From: Ectopseudomonas oleovorans
GTDB taxonomy: Bacteria; Pseudomonadota; Gammaproteobacteria; Pseudomonadales; Pseudomonadaceae
Length of the DNA: 58,586 nt
Assembly (NCBI RefSeq): GCF_003052605.1
Contig: NZ_QASO01000117.1
Span: forward strand, 1 to 58,586
Direction of reading: 5' to 3'
Positions 43,176 to 52,374 of the stretch are shown piece by piece (positions within the stretch are counted from its first letter, which is position 1; each line of letters opens with the position of its first letter). A program made the translations under genes and the position numbers. Under the pieces are notes generated by a model, which worked only from the letters and a program-made list of their open reading frames with translations, made no database searches and had not been told where the DNA came from.

Positions 43176-44205
43176 CGTGACCGTCGCCCTTGCCGTTCAG
43201 GCGTGCGTCGTGGCGCTCGTAGGCTTCGACGATGCGCTGCACCAACGGGTGGCGCACCACGTCCTTGGGCTTGAAGTGGGTGAAGCTGATGCCGGGCACG
43301 TCGCGTAGCACGTCGATCACGTGGGTCAGGCCGCTCTTGGTGCCACGCGGCAGGTCGACCTGGGTGATGTCGCCAGTGATCACGGCGGTGGAGCCGAAAC
43401 CGATACGGGTGAGGAACATCTTCATCTGCTCGACGGTGGTGTTCTGACTCTCGTCGAGAATGATGAAACTGTTGTTAAGGGTGCGGCCGCGCATGTAGGC
43501 CAGCGGCGCGATCTCGATCACCTGCTTCTCGATCAGCTTGGCCACGTATTCGAAACCGAGCATCTCGTAGAGCGCGTCGTACAGCGGGCGCAGGTAGGGG
43601 TCGATCTTCTGCGCCAGGTCACCGGGCAGGAAACCGAGCTTCTCGCCGGCTTCGACCGCCGGACGCACCAGCAGGATGCGTCGTACCTGCTCGCGCTCCA
43701 GGGCGTCCACCGCGCAGGCCACGGCCAGGTAGGTCTTGCCGGTGCCGGCTGGGCCGATGCCGAAGTTGATGTCGTTGTCGAGGATCGCCTTGACGTAGCG
43801 CTGCTGGTTGGCGCCGCGCGGCTTGATCACGCCCTTTTTGGTGCGCAGGGTCACCTGCGGCAGGTTGCTGGGGTTGACCAGCTCTTCGACGCCGGACTCC
43901 TGCAGATACAGGTGCACCAGGTCGGGCGACAGCTCGGTGGCTTTGGTTTCGCGGTACAGCTTGCGCAGCAGTTGCTCGGCGGCCTGGGTCTTGTCGGCGC
44001 TGCCAAGCATTTCGAACTGGTTGCCACGGTTGCGGATTTCCAGGCCGAGGCGCTCTTCGATCAGGCGCAGGTGCTCGTCGAACTGGCCGCAGAGGTTGGC
44101 GAAACGGCGGGCCTCGAAAGGTTCGAGGGTGAAACGATGAAGTTCTAGAGAGGCGTTCAAGGTGATGGAGTGATCGTCACTTGTCTGGGTATGAAAAGGC
44201 AGCAT
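43168..44205 (-). CDS. phoH: PhoH-like ATPase (YbeZ)
   Basis: A 345-residue P-loop ATPase with an N-terminal KH-like region. Walker A is GPAGTGKT, Walker B is FIILDESQN and the later GDITQVDLPRG is typical. It partners YbeY in RNA metabolism. I start at MLPFHTQTSD; a TTG six codons upstream would lie inside a hairpin and is unlikely. The ribosome binding site is inside the 3' arm of that hairpin. Confidence 0.93.
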   Translation of the reverse strand: MLPFHTQTSDDHSITLNASLELHRFTLEPFEARRFANLCGQFDEHLRLIEERLGLEIRNRGNQFEMLGSADKTQAAEQLLRKLYRETKATELSPDLVHLYLQESGVEELVNPSNLPQVTLRTKKGVIKPRGANQQRYVKAILDNDINFGIGPAGTGKTYLAVACAVDALEREQVRRILLVRPAVEAGEKLGFLPGDLAQKIDPYLRPLYDALYEMLGFEYVAKLIEKQVIEIAPLAYMRGRTLNNSFIILDESQNTTVEQMKMFLTRIGFGSTAVITGDITQVDLPRGTKSGLTHVIDVLRDVPGISFTHFKPKDVVRHPLVQRIVEAYERHDARLNGKGDGHDA

Positions 44206-44211
44206 AACGCT

Positions 44212-44241
44212 GGTCGTCCACAACGCAAAGTGTGGACGACC
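44212..44241 (-). promoter_or_regulatory. Hairpin covering the phoH ribosome binding site
   Basis: GGTCGTCCACA and TGTGGACGACC are perfect complements with an eight-base loop. On the message, the 3' arm (with GTGGAC, the only Shine-Dalgarno-like stretch) ends six bases before the phoH ATG. The 5' arm begins seven bases past the miaB stop. Lack of a T run argues against a terminator. Confidence 0.6.
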
Positions 44242-44247
44242 GCTACG

Positions 44248-45591
44248 TTAGTGGAGGGTCTCGGCATCCAGCAGGGTGCCGCGCAGCGAGTGCGGCAGGG
44301 CGTCGTCGATGTGCACGTCGACGAACTGGCCGATCAGGCGCGGGTTATCGCAGCGGAAATTGACGATGCGGTTCTGCTCGGTGCGGCCCTGGAGCATGCC
44401 CGGGTCCTTCTTCGAGTAGTCGCTGACCAGGATGCGCTGCACCGTGCCGACCATGCGCCGGCTGTTCTCGAAGCCGTTCTGGTTGATGCGATGCTGCAGC
44501 AGCGCCAGGCGCTGTTTCTTCACCTCGTCCGGGGTGTCGTCGACCAGGTCGGCGGCCGGGGTGCCTGGGCGCGAGCTGTAGATGAAGGAGAAGGAGAAGT
44601 CGAAGCCGACGTCCTCGATCAGCTTCATGGTCTGCTCGAAATCCTTCTCGGTCTCGCCGGGGAAGCCGACGATGAAGTCCGAGCTGATCAGGATGTCCGG
44701 TACTGCCGCACGCAGTTTGCGGATGCGCGACTTGTATTCCAGCGCGGTGTGGTTGCGCTTCATCGCCGCGAGGATGCGGTCGGAGCCGGACTGCACCGGC
44801 AGGTGCAGGTATTTGACCAACTGCGGGATCTCGGCGTGGGCCTGGATGATCGCGTCGGAGAACTCCAGCGGGTGGCTGGTGGTGTAGCGGATGCGCTCGA
44901 CGCCATCGAGGGCCGCCACGGCATGCAGCAGTTCGGCGAAGTCGGCGATATGGCCGTCCGGCGCTTCCCCGCGATAGCCGTTGACGTTCTGCCCGAGCAG
45001 GGTGATTTCCTTGACGCCCTTCTCGGTGAGGGAGGTGATTTCTATCAACACGTCGACCAGCGGGCGGCTGACTTCCTCGCCGCGGGTGTAGGGCACCACG
45101 CAGAAGGTGCAGTACTTGCTGCAGCCTTCCATCACCGAGACGAAGGCGCTGGGGCCGTCGACGCGCGGTTCGGGCAGGCGGTCGAACTTCTCGATCTCGG
45201 GGAAGCTGATGTCCACCTGCGCGGTCTTGGTGGTGCGTGCGGCGTCGATCATTTCCGGCAGGCGGTGCAGGGTCTGCGGGCCGAAGACCACGTCGACATA
45301 GGGCGCGCGGTCGCGGATCGCCACGCCTTCCTGGCTGGCCACGCAGCCGCCGACACCAATTACCAGGTCCGGGTTGGCCAGCTTCAGCTCACGCCAGCGG
45401 CCGAGCTGGGAGAACACCTTGTCCTGCGCCTTCTCGCGGATCGAGCAGGTATTGAGCAGGATCACGTCGGCGTCTTCGGGTTTTTCCGTGACCTCCAGGG
45501 CCTGATGCTCGCCCAGCAGGTCGACCATGCGCGAGCTGTCGTACTCGTTCATCTGGCAACCGTGGGTTTCGATATAGAGCTTCTTGGTCAT
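44248..45591 (-). CDS. miaB: tRNA-2-methylthio-N6-dimethylallyladenosine synthase
   Basis: A 447-residue radical-SAM methylthiotransferase that modifies A37 of tRNAs. Auxiliary cluster cysteines are C12, C49 and C83, SAM cluster cysteines C157, C161 and C164 (CSKYCTFC), and the C-terminal TRAM domain is present. It lies upstream of phoH on the same strand, separated by a hairpin. Confidence 0.97.
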   Translation of the reverse strand: MTKKLYIETHGCQMNEYDSSRMVDLLGEHQALEVTEKPEDADVILLNTCSIREKAQDKVFSQLGRWRELKLANPDLVIGVGGCVASQEGVAIRDRAPYVDVVFGPQTLHRLPEMIDAARTTKTAQVDISFPEIEKFDRLPEPRVDGPSAFVSVMEGCSKYCTFCVVPYTRGEEVSRPLVDVLIEITSLTEKGVKEITLLGQNVNGYRGEAPDGHIADFAELLHAVAALDGVERIRYTTSHPLEFSDAIIQAHAEIPQLVKYLHLPVQSGSDRILAAMKRNHTALEYKSRIRKLRAAVPDILISSDFIVGFPGETEKDFEQTMKLIEDVGFDFSFSFIYSSRPGTPAADLVDDTPDEVKKQRLALLQHRINQNGFENSRRMVGTVQRILVSDYSKKDPGMLQGRTEQNRIVNFRCDNPRLIGQFVDVHIDDALPHSLRGTLLDAETLH

Positions 45592-45764
45592 GGCACTGTC
45601 TGAGGTGGTTAAAAAATGACCGCGTATTATAGGGGAGCGGCGGGCTACAGGCTACAGGCTTCAGGCCATGGGCAAGCGCGCCATCGCCTATCTCCGGATT
45701 GCATCCGTACGTGTGCGGCGCTGTGCTATTCTGCGCGCCCCGTTTTTCCTGACTTCGAATCTTC

Positions 45765-46088
45765 ATGAGCAAGCGTGATCCCATCTACAAGGTGATTTTT
45801 CTCAACCAGGGCCAGGTATACGAGATGTATGCCAAGCAGATCTTTCAAAGTGATCTGTGGGGCTTTCTGGAGGTTGAAGAGTTCGTCTTCGGCGAGCGCA
45901 GCCAACTGGTGGTCGACCCCAGCGAGGAGAAACTCAAGGCGCAGTTCGAGGGTGTGGTGCGCAGCTTCGTACCGATGCACGCGATCATCCGCATCGACGA
46001 GGTAGAGCGTCTGGGTACGGCGAAGATCAGCGAAGCCAAGGGCGGCGGCAACGTCATGCCGTTCCCCATGCCGATGCCGGACAAGTAA
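45765..46088 (+). CDS. DUF1820 family protein
   Basis: A 107-residue conserved protein with the family's IYKVIFLNQGQVYEMYAKQI opening and a GGGNVMPFPMPMPDK tail. It is cytosolic, of unknown function, and widely present in gammaproteobacteria. It is divergent from miaB and convergent with the Sel1 gene. Confidence 0.9.
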   Translation: MSKRDPIYKVIFLNQGQVYEMYAKQIFQSDLWGFLEVEEFVFGERSQLVVDPSEEKLKAQFEGVVRSFVPMHAIIRIDEVERLGTAKISEAKGGGNVMPFPMPMPDK

Positions 46089-46110
46089 GCGGCTGCGCAG
46101 GAACGTTGGA

Positions 46111-46195
46111 TGTAGGGTGGGCTTCAGCTAGGTAGGGTGGGCTTCAGCCCACCAGCGGTATCGAGAGGCTACTTGGTGGGCTGAAGCCCACCCTA
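46111..46195. repeat. Inverted repeat GTAGGGTGGGCTTCAGCCCACC with partial duplication
   Basis: The left arm occurs one and a half times in tandem, GTAGGGTGGGCTTCAGC then GTAGGGTGGGCTTCAGCCCA, before the inverted partner ending CCCACCCTAC. It lies between two convergent genes (DUF1820 and Sel1) and may end both transcripts. Confidence 0.65.
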
Positions 46196-46211
46196 CGGCG
46201 CCAAGGCCGCT

Positions 46212-46760
46212 TTAGGGCAGCGGCGCGAAAGGTGAACGACCTTCAGCTGTCTGCAGTTCGAGCAGGTAGCTACGGAATATCTGGCCCAGCACCTGGCTGG
46301 CGATTTCCAGTTCATCGCGACGCATCTGCGCCGACACCAGGTCGGCGCTGTCCATGGCTTCGTCCGAGCCATTGACCGATGCCATCTTCAATACGATGTA
46401 AGCCTGCACGTTGTTGGCCGGTACGCCTTCGCCACGGAAGAACATGGTGCCCAGGCGCAGCTGCGCTTCGGCGTGGCCCTGCAGCGAGGCGCGCTCGAAC
46501 CAGGTCAGGGCCTGCTTGAAATCGCGTGGGGTACGTTTGCCGTCGTAGTAGTACTCACCCAACTCATAGGCGGCCTGCATGTTGCCGGCGCGCGCCATTT
46601 CCTGGCAGCTGGCCAGGGCATCGGGCATCTCTTCGGGGGAGGCGTTCAGCGCGCAGCTGCCGCTGGCGGGGATCAACAGCGAATTACCGCCTGCGAATGC
46701 AAACAGCGGGAGGAAAAGCAACAGGCAGCCCAGGGACAGGGTGCGGCCGGTGCGGTTCAT
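46212..46760 (-). CDS. Sel1-like repeat periplasmic protein
   Basis: A 182-residue protein with a signal peptide ending near FAFAGG and two or more Sel1/TPR-like repeats (about 75-145): AYELGEYYYDGKRTPRDFKQ and AQLRLGTMFFRGEGVPANN. Such solenoids mediate protein contacts. The start at MNRTGRTLSLG is preferred because the signal peptide begins there. No partner is evident. Confidence 0.85.
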   Translation of the reverse strand: MNRTGRTLSLGCLLLFLPLFAFAGGNSLLIPASGSCALNASPEEMPDALASCQEMARAGNMQAAYELGEYYYDGKRTPRDFKQALTWFERASLQGHAEAQLRLGTMFFRGEGVPANNVQAYIVLKMASVNGSDEAMDSADLVSAQMRRDELEIASQVLGQIFRSYLLELQTAEGRSPFAPLP

Positions 46761-46865
46761 CTGGATAACGGGACCTCGGCAGTTCAGGGCGGGTGACGTG
46801 CCCGGTCGGCGCAAAACGTGCCGACCCTCGCATTATGGAATAACCGTGGGCTTGTTACAAAGGCT

Positions 46866-47498
46866 TTACCCGGTCTGTCGTTTCGCACTTCCCGGCAGGC
46901 TCAGCAGCAGCCAGGCCAGCAGCGGGTAAGCCGGTGTCAGCAGCACGTGGAACAGGTCGATGCGACGCAGCGGCCCGATCACGCCTTCGGTGCCGACTGC
47001 CACACCGGCCAGCAGGAACAGGCCCACCACCACAGCTGCGCTGATCGCTGGCGCGCGGCGCGGCCATTGGACTGCGCCGGCATAGAGAATCAGCACCAGC
47101 GTGGCCAGGTTCAGCGCCAGGCGGTAGTCCTCCATATAACCAAGCTGGCGGAACAGCTCGAAGAAGGCGCACAGGCCGAGCAGGATGCGCCCCCAGTTCG
47201 GTCGACTCCAGGCCCAGCCACGGCCCAGCGCCAGTGCTGCGGCACCAAGCAGCGGCAGGCCGAGAAAGCTGCTGGCCTGCGAGAGCCACAGGTGCGCGGC
47301 CTGCCAGCTTGGGTCGAAGCCGTAGCGAATCACGCCGACGCTGGCCGCCGCAGCCGGCAGCAGAAAACCGAGCAGGGCGCAGAACAGTGCCGGCTGATCG
47401 CCCTCGCCGTAGCGCCCGCGTGCCCGGCCGATCAGCCACACGCAGGCAACGCAGGCCAGGGCCAGCAACGCATCACTGAAGGCCGTGCTGTACTGCAT
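46866..47498 (-). CDS. Conserved polytopic membrane protein
   Basis: A 210-residue protein with six or seven hydrophobic helices and no known motif. I recognise only its conserved position after hemL. Its ATG overlaps the hemL stop (TGATG), so it is translated together with hemL. Function is unknown. Confidence 0.8.
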   Translation of the reverse strand: MQYSTAFSDALLALACVACVWLIGRARGRYGEGDQPALFCALLGFLLPAAAASVGVIRYGFDPSWQAAHLWLSQASSFLGLPLLGAAALALGRGWAWSRPNWGRILLGLCAFFELFRQLGYMEDYRLALNLATLVLILYAGAVQWPRRAPAISAAVVVGLFLLAGVAVGTEGVIGPLRRIDLFHVLLTPAYPLLAWLLLSLPGSAKRQTG

Positions 47499-48787
47499 CA
47501 GGCTTTTTTCAGCTCGGCGAAGGCGCGTTCTGCGGCGGCGAAGGTGATGTCCAGCTCCTTTTCACCATGGGCGATGGAGGTGAAGCCCGCTTCGAAGGCG
47601 CTCGGCGCCAGGTACACGCCGCCATCCAGCATCAGATGGAAGAAGCGGTTGAAGCGTGCGCTGTCGCTGGCCATCACGTCAGCGAAGGTGACGATGTCGT
47701 CCGCGCCACTGAAGTACAGGCCGAACATGGCGCCCGCCTGGGTGGTGACGAATGGAATGCCGGCAGCATCGGCGCGCTGCTGCAGGCCGGCGAGCATGCG
47801 CGAGGTGTAGTCGGTCAGCTCACTGTGGAAGCCTGGACGGCTGATCAGCTTGAGGGTGGTCAGGCCGGCAGCCATCGCCAGCGGGTTACCCGACAGGGTG
47901 CCGGCCTGGTAGACCGGGCCGAGCGGGGCGATGCATTCCATGATCGCGCGCTTGCCGCCGAAGCAGCCCACCGGCATGCCGCCGCCGATGATCTTGCCGA
48001 AGGTGGTCAGGTCCGGGTTCACACCGTAGTGCGCTTGCGCACCGCCGAGGGCGACGCGGAAACCGGTCATCACTTCGTCGAATATCAGCACCACGCCATG
48101 CTTGTCGCACTGCTCGCGCAGGCCTTCGAGGAAACCTGGGGCCGGCGGCACGCAGTTCATGTTGCCGGCCACTGGCTCGACGATGATGCACGCCACTTCT
48201 TTGCCGACTTGCGCCAGGCATTCGGCCACGGCGTCGATGTCGTTGAACGGCAGGGTCAGGGTGTGCTTGGCGAAGGCCGCCGGCACACCTGCGGAGTTCG
48301 GCACGCCCTGGGTCAGGGCGCCGGAGCCGGCCTTGACCAGCAGGCTGTCGGAGTGACCGTGGTAGCAGCCCTCGAACTTGATGATGCTGTCGCGGCCGGT
48401 GAAACCGCGGGCCAGACGGATGGCGCTCATGGTCGCCTCGGTGCCGGAGCTGACCATGCGCACCATCTCCATCGACGGCACCAGCGAGCAGACCAACTCG
48501 GCCATCTCGGTTTCCAGCGCGGTCGGCGCACCGTAGGACAGGCCGTGCTGCAGCTGGCGACGAACGGAATCGAGCACGTCCGGATGGCTGTGGCCGAGAA
48601 TCATCGGGCCCCAGGAACCGACGTAATCGACGTAGCGCTTGTCGTCTTCGTCCACGACATAGGCGCCTTCGGCGTGCTTGAAGAACAGCGGCGTGCCGCC
48701 AACGCTGCGGAAGGCGCGCACCGGCGAGTTGACGCCGCCGGGGATATGTTTCTGGGCGTTGGCGAAGAGGATTTCGGAACGGGACAT
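47498..48787 (-). CDS. hemL: Glutamate-1-semialdehyde 2,1-aminomutase
   Basis: A 429-residue PLP enzyme that makes 5-aminolevulinate in the C5 heme pathway. The Schiff-base lysine is K265 in TTFGKIIGGGMPVG, and the N-terminal GGVNSPVRAF is typical. It is downstream of thiE on the same strand, 22 bases away. Confidence 0.98.
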   Translation of the reverse strand: MSRSEILFANAQKHIPGGVNSPVRAFRSVGGTPLFFKHAEGAYVVDEDDKRYVDYVGSWGPMILGHSHPDVLDSVRRQLQHGLSYGAPTALETEMAELVCSLVPSMEMVRMVSSGTEATMSAIRLARGFTGRDSIIKFEGCYHGHSDSLLVKAGSGALTQGVPNSAGVPAAFAKHTLTLPFNDIDAVAECLAQVGKEVACIIVEPVAGNMNCVPPAPGFLEGLREQCDKHGVVLIFDEVMTGFRVALGGAQAHYGVNPDLTTFGKIIGGGMPVGCFGGKRAIMECIAPLGPVYQAGTLSGNPLAMAAGLTTLKLISRPGFHSELTDYTSRMLAGLQQRADAAGIPFVTTQAGAMFGLYFSGADDIVTFADVMASDSARFNRFFHLMLDGGVYLAPSAFEAGFTSIAHGEKELDITFAAAERAFAELKKA

Positions 48788-48809
48788 GGCAGGGCTCTCT
48801 GGAAACGAA

Positions 48810-49439
48810 TCAGTCGAACAGCGCGGCGAAGGCGCGGGCGCGGTCTTCCACCTCGGTGGCGGAGTCGGCAGCGAACAGGGCGTGGATCACGGCGACCATG
48901 CTGGCGCCGCGGGCGATCAGATTGGGTGCGGTTTCCAGGGTCACGCCGCCGATGGCGACGATGGGCTGGGCAAAGCGCGCACGTGCCTGATCCAGCAGCT
49001 CCACGGTGGCGGCCGGGGCGCCGGGCTTGGTGTTGGAGTTGAAGAAGCGGCCGAAGGCGATATAGCTGGCGCCTTCGGCGACGGCGCGCTCGGCCAGCTC
49101 CAGCTGGGCGTGGCAGGTGCCGCCGATCACGGTTTCAGCGCCGAGGCGGGCGCGGGCGGCGGCCAGCGAGCCATCGCTCTGACCCAGGTGCAGGCCGACG
49201 CCCAGGCGTGCAGCCAACTCCAGGTCATCGTTGACGATCAGCGTGGCGCCATGGCGCTGGCACAGTTCGGCCAGCGCCTGGGCTTCATCGAAACGGCGCC
49301 CGGCATCGCCGGATTTATCGCGGTATTGCAGCAGGCGCGCGCCGCCGATCAGCGCCGCTTCGGCATAGGGCAGCAGCTTGCCACCGGCCAGCAGCGGGGT
49401 GTCGGTGATGGCGTAAAGGCCGCGCAGCGCCGCAGTCAT
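48810..49439 (-). CDS. thiE: Thiamine-phosphate synthase
   Basis: A 209-residue TIM-barrel enzyme coupling HMP-pyrophosphate and thiazole phosphate. Features are LLQYRDKSG, LIVNDD, GLHLGQSD and AIGGVTLET. A frame that runs upstream through thiD is rejected because ATG here overlaps the thiD stop as ATGA. It is cotranscribed with thiD and hemL. Confidence 0.96.
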   Translation of the reverse strand: MTAALRGLYAITDTPLLAGGKLLPYAEAALIGGARLLQYRDKSGDAGRRFDEAQALAELCQRHGATLIVNDDLELAARLGVGLHLGQSDGSLAAARARLGAETVIGGTCHAQLELAERAVAEGASYIAFGRFFNSNTKPGAPAATVELLDQARARFAQPIVAIGGVTLETAPNLIARGASMVAVIHALFAADSATEVEDRARAFAALFD

Positions 49440-50233
49440 TGGGCGAAGTCCAGCGGCAGACGGCGCGGCACGTACTGGCCGTGGCCCGGTTGTTCGGCGT
49501 CGCGCAGGGTGCGCCAGGTGTAATCCAGCGCGCTCTTCACGGCACTCACCAGTTCCTCGCCCAGCGCCAGGCGACCAGCCAGGGTACTGGCCAGGGTGCA
49601 GCCGGAGCCGTGGTAGCTGCCCGGCAGGCGCGCGCAAGTGAAGGTGTGGCGACTTCCATCGCGGCTGTACAGGCGGTTGTGCACTTCGGCTTCGTCGCCA
49701 TGGCCGCCGGTTATCAGCAGGTGCTCGATGAAGGGCAGCAGTTTCTCGGCGCAATCGTCGGCGCTGCCTTCCGGCAGTTCGGCGAGGATGCGCGCTTCCG
49801 GCAGGTTCGGCGTGGCGATGGTGGACACGGCGAACAGACGCTCGCGCATGGCATAGCCGACGTCGTCCTTGCCCAGCGAACCGCCGCCGCCGGCACGCAG
49901 CACCGGGTCGCAGACCAGCGGCACGCCAGGCAACTGGCCCATCACCTCGAGCACGGTGTCGACCATGTCCACCGAGCCGAGCATGCCCAGCTTGACGGCG
50001 GCCACCGGCATATCGGCGATCACCGCGCGGGCCTGGGCCAGCACCCAGTCGCGGTCGAGCACACGGAAGTCGGAGACGTTGACGGTATCCTGCACGGTCA
50101 GGGCGGTCACCGTCGGTGCGGCGTGGCAGCCTTGGGCCAGCAGGGCTTCGATATCGGCCTGCAGACCAGCACCACCACTGGGGTCGTGACCAGACATGCA
50201 CAGCACTACGGGGCGGAAGTTTGGCGTTTTCAT
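49436..50233 (-). CDS. thiD: Hydroxymethylpyrimidine/phosphomethylpyrimidine kinase
   Basis: A 265-residue ribokinase-family enzyme that phosphorylates HMP to HMP-PP. The N-terminal SGHDPSGGAGLQADI and the C-terminal GSGCTLAST anion hole are intact. The start MKTPNFRPVV is chosen six codons inside the open frame. No THI-box riboswitch is visible upstream. Confidence 0.96.
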   Translation of the reverse strand: MKTPNFRPVVLCMSGHDPSGGAGLQADIEALLAQGCHAAPTVTALTVQDTVNVSDFRVLDRDWVLAQARAVIADMPVAAVKLGMLGSVDMVDTVLEVMGQLPGVPLVCDPVLRAGGGGSLGKDDVGYAMRERLFAVSTIATPNLPEARILAELPEGSADDCAEKLLPFIEHLLITGGHGDEAEVHNRLYSRDGSRHTFTCARLPGSYHGSGCTLASTLAGRLALGEELVSAVKSALDYTWRTLRDAEQPGHGQYVPRRLPLDFAQ

Positions 50234-50367
50234 GGTGCGCGAGCTTATCACTAACAGGCATCAAGTCGCTGCACGCCATGCCGGTCGTTAGTCTTTCTGA
50301 TTCTCGTCTGTATTGGCATTAGCTGGTCTGGAAGTGGCATCATGCGCGCCCCTGCCGCCTTGCCCGA

Positions 50368-51537
50368 ATGCCTCCAATGACGCTGCGTACCTGCCTGATC
50401 ATGATGACCGCCCTGGCGGTGATCACCGATAACCTGATCATTCCTTTTTACCCGCAGTATTTCGCCGAGCGTTTCGACAATCCGCCGGAGCAGCATGTCG
50501 GTCTCTATCTGGCGGTGGTCAGCCTGGTGGTGATGGCGGTGTTTCCGCTCTGGGCGCGCCTGGCCAAGCGCGTGCACCCGGTGCGCATCCTGATCAGCGC
50601 GCAACTGATGGCCGGCAGCCTGACCGCCGCCTGCTATTTCATCGACTCGCTGCCGCTGTTCTGGGTGGTGTCGTTGCTGATGGTGGTGTTCAAGGGCAGC
50701 TACCTGCTGATGTACCCCTACGTGATGAGCCTGCAGCAGCAGGACAACCACACCCAGACCATCGGCACGTTGTCGGTGGTGGTGCACTTCGGCGCCATTC
50801 TCGGTGCCGCGCTGGGCGGCCTGATCCTGCAGATCATGAACATTGGCGACGTGTTTCTGGTAATGGCTGCTGGCGACTTCATCCAGATGGCCATCTGCAT
50901 GCATCTGGTGCGTGGCTACCTGCCGGCACCAGGCGAGCAGCCGGCAAGCGACGACGCGCCGGTGAAGAACGAGTCGCGCAGCCTGCCGGCGATCTACCGC
51001 CTGTGCCTGGTGATGCTGCTGTTCTACTTCGTCGGTTACGTCACCCGGCCGTTCTTTGCCGTCTACTGGCAGCAGGTGGCGCACTGGAACAGCGAGATGG
51101 CGGCCGGCTTCGTCTATGCGTTGCCCGGCGCCGTGGCCGTGTTGGCGCTGTGGTGGGGGCGCCGCGCGACCAAGCAGGGCAACACCCGTGACGGCATTCT
51201 CGCCGGTCTGCTGCTGGGCGCGGCGGCCACCTTCATCCAGGGCTTCGGCGATCAGTGGCTGATCCTGCTCGGCCGCGTGCTGTTTGGCTGGGCGCTGTAT
51301 CAGGTCACCGTGCGCCTCGATGCCTTGCTGTTCGAGCTCAGCTCGCCGGAGCACTACGCGGTGGACTTCAGCAAGATCAATATCTTCCAGTGCCTGGGCA
51401 ACATGGGCTCGGCCTACGGCGCGGGCTTGCTGGTCAGCCACTACGGCCAGGCCATGCCGTTCTGGGTCGGTGCTGCCGGGCTGCTGTTGACCGCCGCGTT
51501 GTTCCCGGTGCTGGTGCGCAAGCCCAAGGTGGCCTGA
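50368..51537 (+). CDS. MFS transporter next to siderophore genes
   Basis: A 389-residue major-facilitator protein with about 12 helices, the loop FPLWARLAKRVHPVR after helix 2, and a central cytosolic loop (about 190-205). It lies just upstream of a FhuF-like reductase and a FecE/FhuB/FhuD-like ABC system, which suggests that it moves a siderophore, either in or out. The start may instead be three codons later (MTLRTCL). Substrate is not predictable. Confidence 0.82.
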   Translation: MPPMTLRTCLIMMTALAVITDNLIIPFYPQYFAERFDNPPEQHVGLYLAVVSLVVMAVFPLWARLAKRVHPVRILISAQLMAGSLTAACYFIDSLPLFWVVSLLMVVFKGSYLLMYPYVMSLQQQDNHTQTIGTLSVVVHFGAILGAALGGLILQIMNIGDVFLVMAAGDFIQMAICMHLVRGYLPAPGEQPASDDAPVKNESRSLPAIYRLCLVMLLFYFVGYVTRPFFAVYWQQVAHWNSEMAAGFVYALPGAVAVLALWWGRRATKQGNTRDGILAGLLLGAAATFIQGFGDQWLILLGRVLFGWALYQVTVRLDALLFELSSPEHYAVDFSKINIFQCLGNMGSAYGAGLLVSHYGQAMPFWVGAAGLLLTAALFPVLVRKPKVA

Positions 51538-51547
51538 GTCTTGAGTG

Positions 51548-51566
51548 GCGAATGATAATTTGATGC
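51548..51566. promoter_or_regulatory. Candidate Fur box
   Basis: GCGAATGATAATTTGATGC matches the 19-bp Fur consensus at 11 positions, with an unbroken AATGATAAT core. It is about 60 bases before the FhuF-like gene, between it and the MFS gene. The right half is poor. Confidence 0.45.
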
Positions 51567-51627
51567 AGATGCGTTTCGGTGATTAAATTCGCCCTCCGCA
51601 CTGCCGCCGTCATCTGGATTCGCCGCG

Positions 51628-52374
51628 ATGCAAGACCTCCACCATCTGCTCGATGTCATTTCTCGCAGCCTGCCCGGGCTGCAGGGACGGATCGGGCATG
51701 CCGGGGCTGACCTGCTGGTGTGCGGTAGCGAGGGCAACGACCGGCGTATCGCCGCGCTCTACCAGCACTGGCAGCAGGCCCATCCCGAGGCCGGGCCGCA
51801 TTACTGGACGGTGCGCAGCTGGACCTATCTGGTCTGGCAACCCATCTACCTGACCTTGCTCGGCGTGCACCTGGCGCAGCGCGTGCCCAGTCTTTCGAGC
51901 CTGGGGCAGGCGGTGCAGGGCGGCGTGGTGTCGGGCTTCTGTCTGCCCGAGCACTGCCCGCAGCAAGCTACGGAAGATCAGCTGATCGGCCTGGCTGCCA
52001 GCCAGCTCGAGCAACTGCTGCGCCGCCAGCACGCCGAGTTCTGCCAGGTGCAGAACATTCACGGCAAGCTGGCCCAGCGCCTGGCGGCCGATTACGTGCT
52101 GGCCGCCTTGTTGCTGGTGCAGCGCCAACTGACTCTGGATAACCAGCAACTGCGCGCGCTGGCGGCACGCTGGCTGGAGGCATTGGACTTGCGTGGTGGC
52201 AGCGACCTGCTGGAGGTGCGCCTGGACGATGGCCGCGACTGCCTGACCCTGGAGCGCAAGGCCTGTTGCCAGCATTTTCGGCGTTGCGACGGCGGGCTGT
52301 GCAGCACCTGCCCGAAATTGCGGCGTGACGAGCGCCTGCTGCGCCTGCGCGAGGAGCTGGCCCTGGCATGTTGA
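51628..52374 (+). CDS. FhuF-like siderophore-iron reductase
   Basis: A 248-residue protein with the FhuF-type [2Fe-2S] signature CC-x10-C-x2-C near its C-terminus (CCQHFRRCDGGLCSTC). Such proteins reduce ferric siderophore in the cytosol to release iron. The first gene of a tight set with the ABC genes, it overlaps the ATPase by seven bases. A Fur-box-like site lies upstream. Confidence 0.88.
   Translation: MQDLHHLLDVISRSLPGLQGRIGHAGADLLVCGSEGNDRRIAALYQHWQQAHPEAGPHYWTVRSWTYLVWQPIYLTLLGVHLAQRVPSLSSLGQAVQGGVVSGFCLPEHCPQQATEDQLIGLAASQLEQLLRRQHAEFCQVQNIHGKLAQRLAADYVLAALLLVQRQLTLDNQQLRALAARWLEALDLRGGSDLLEVRLDDGRDCLTLERKACCQHFRRCDGGLCSTCPKLRRDERLLRLREELALAC

Noticed and set aside
50234..50367. TPP riboswitch upstream of thiD
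   Set aside because: No CTGAGA or ACCTGA-type conserved segments are present in the leader.
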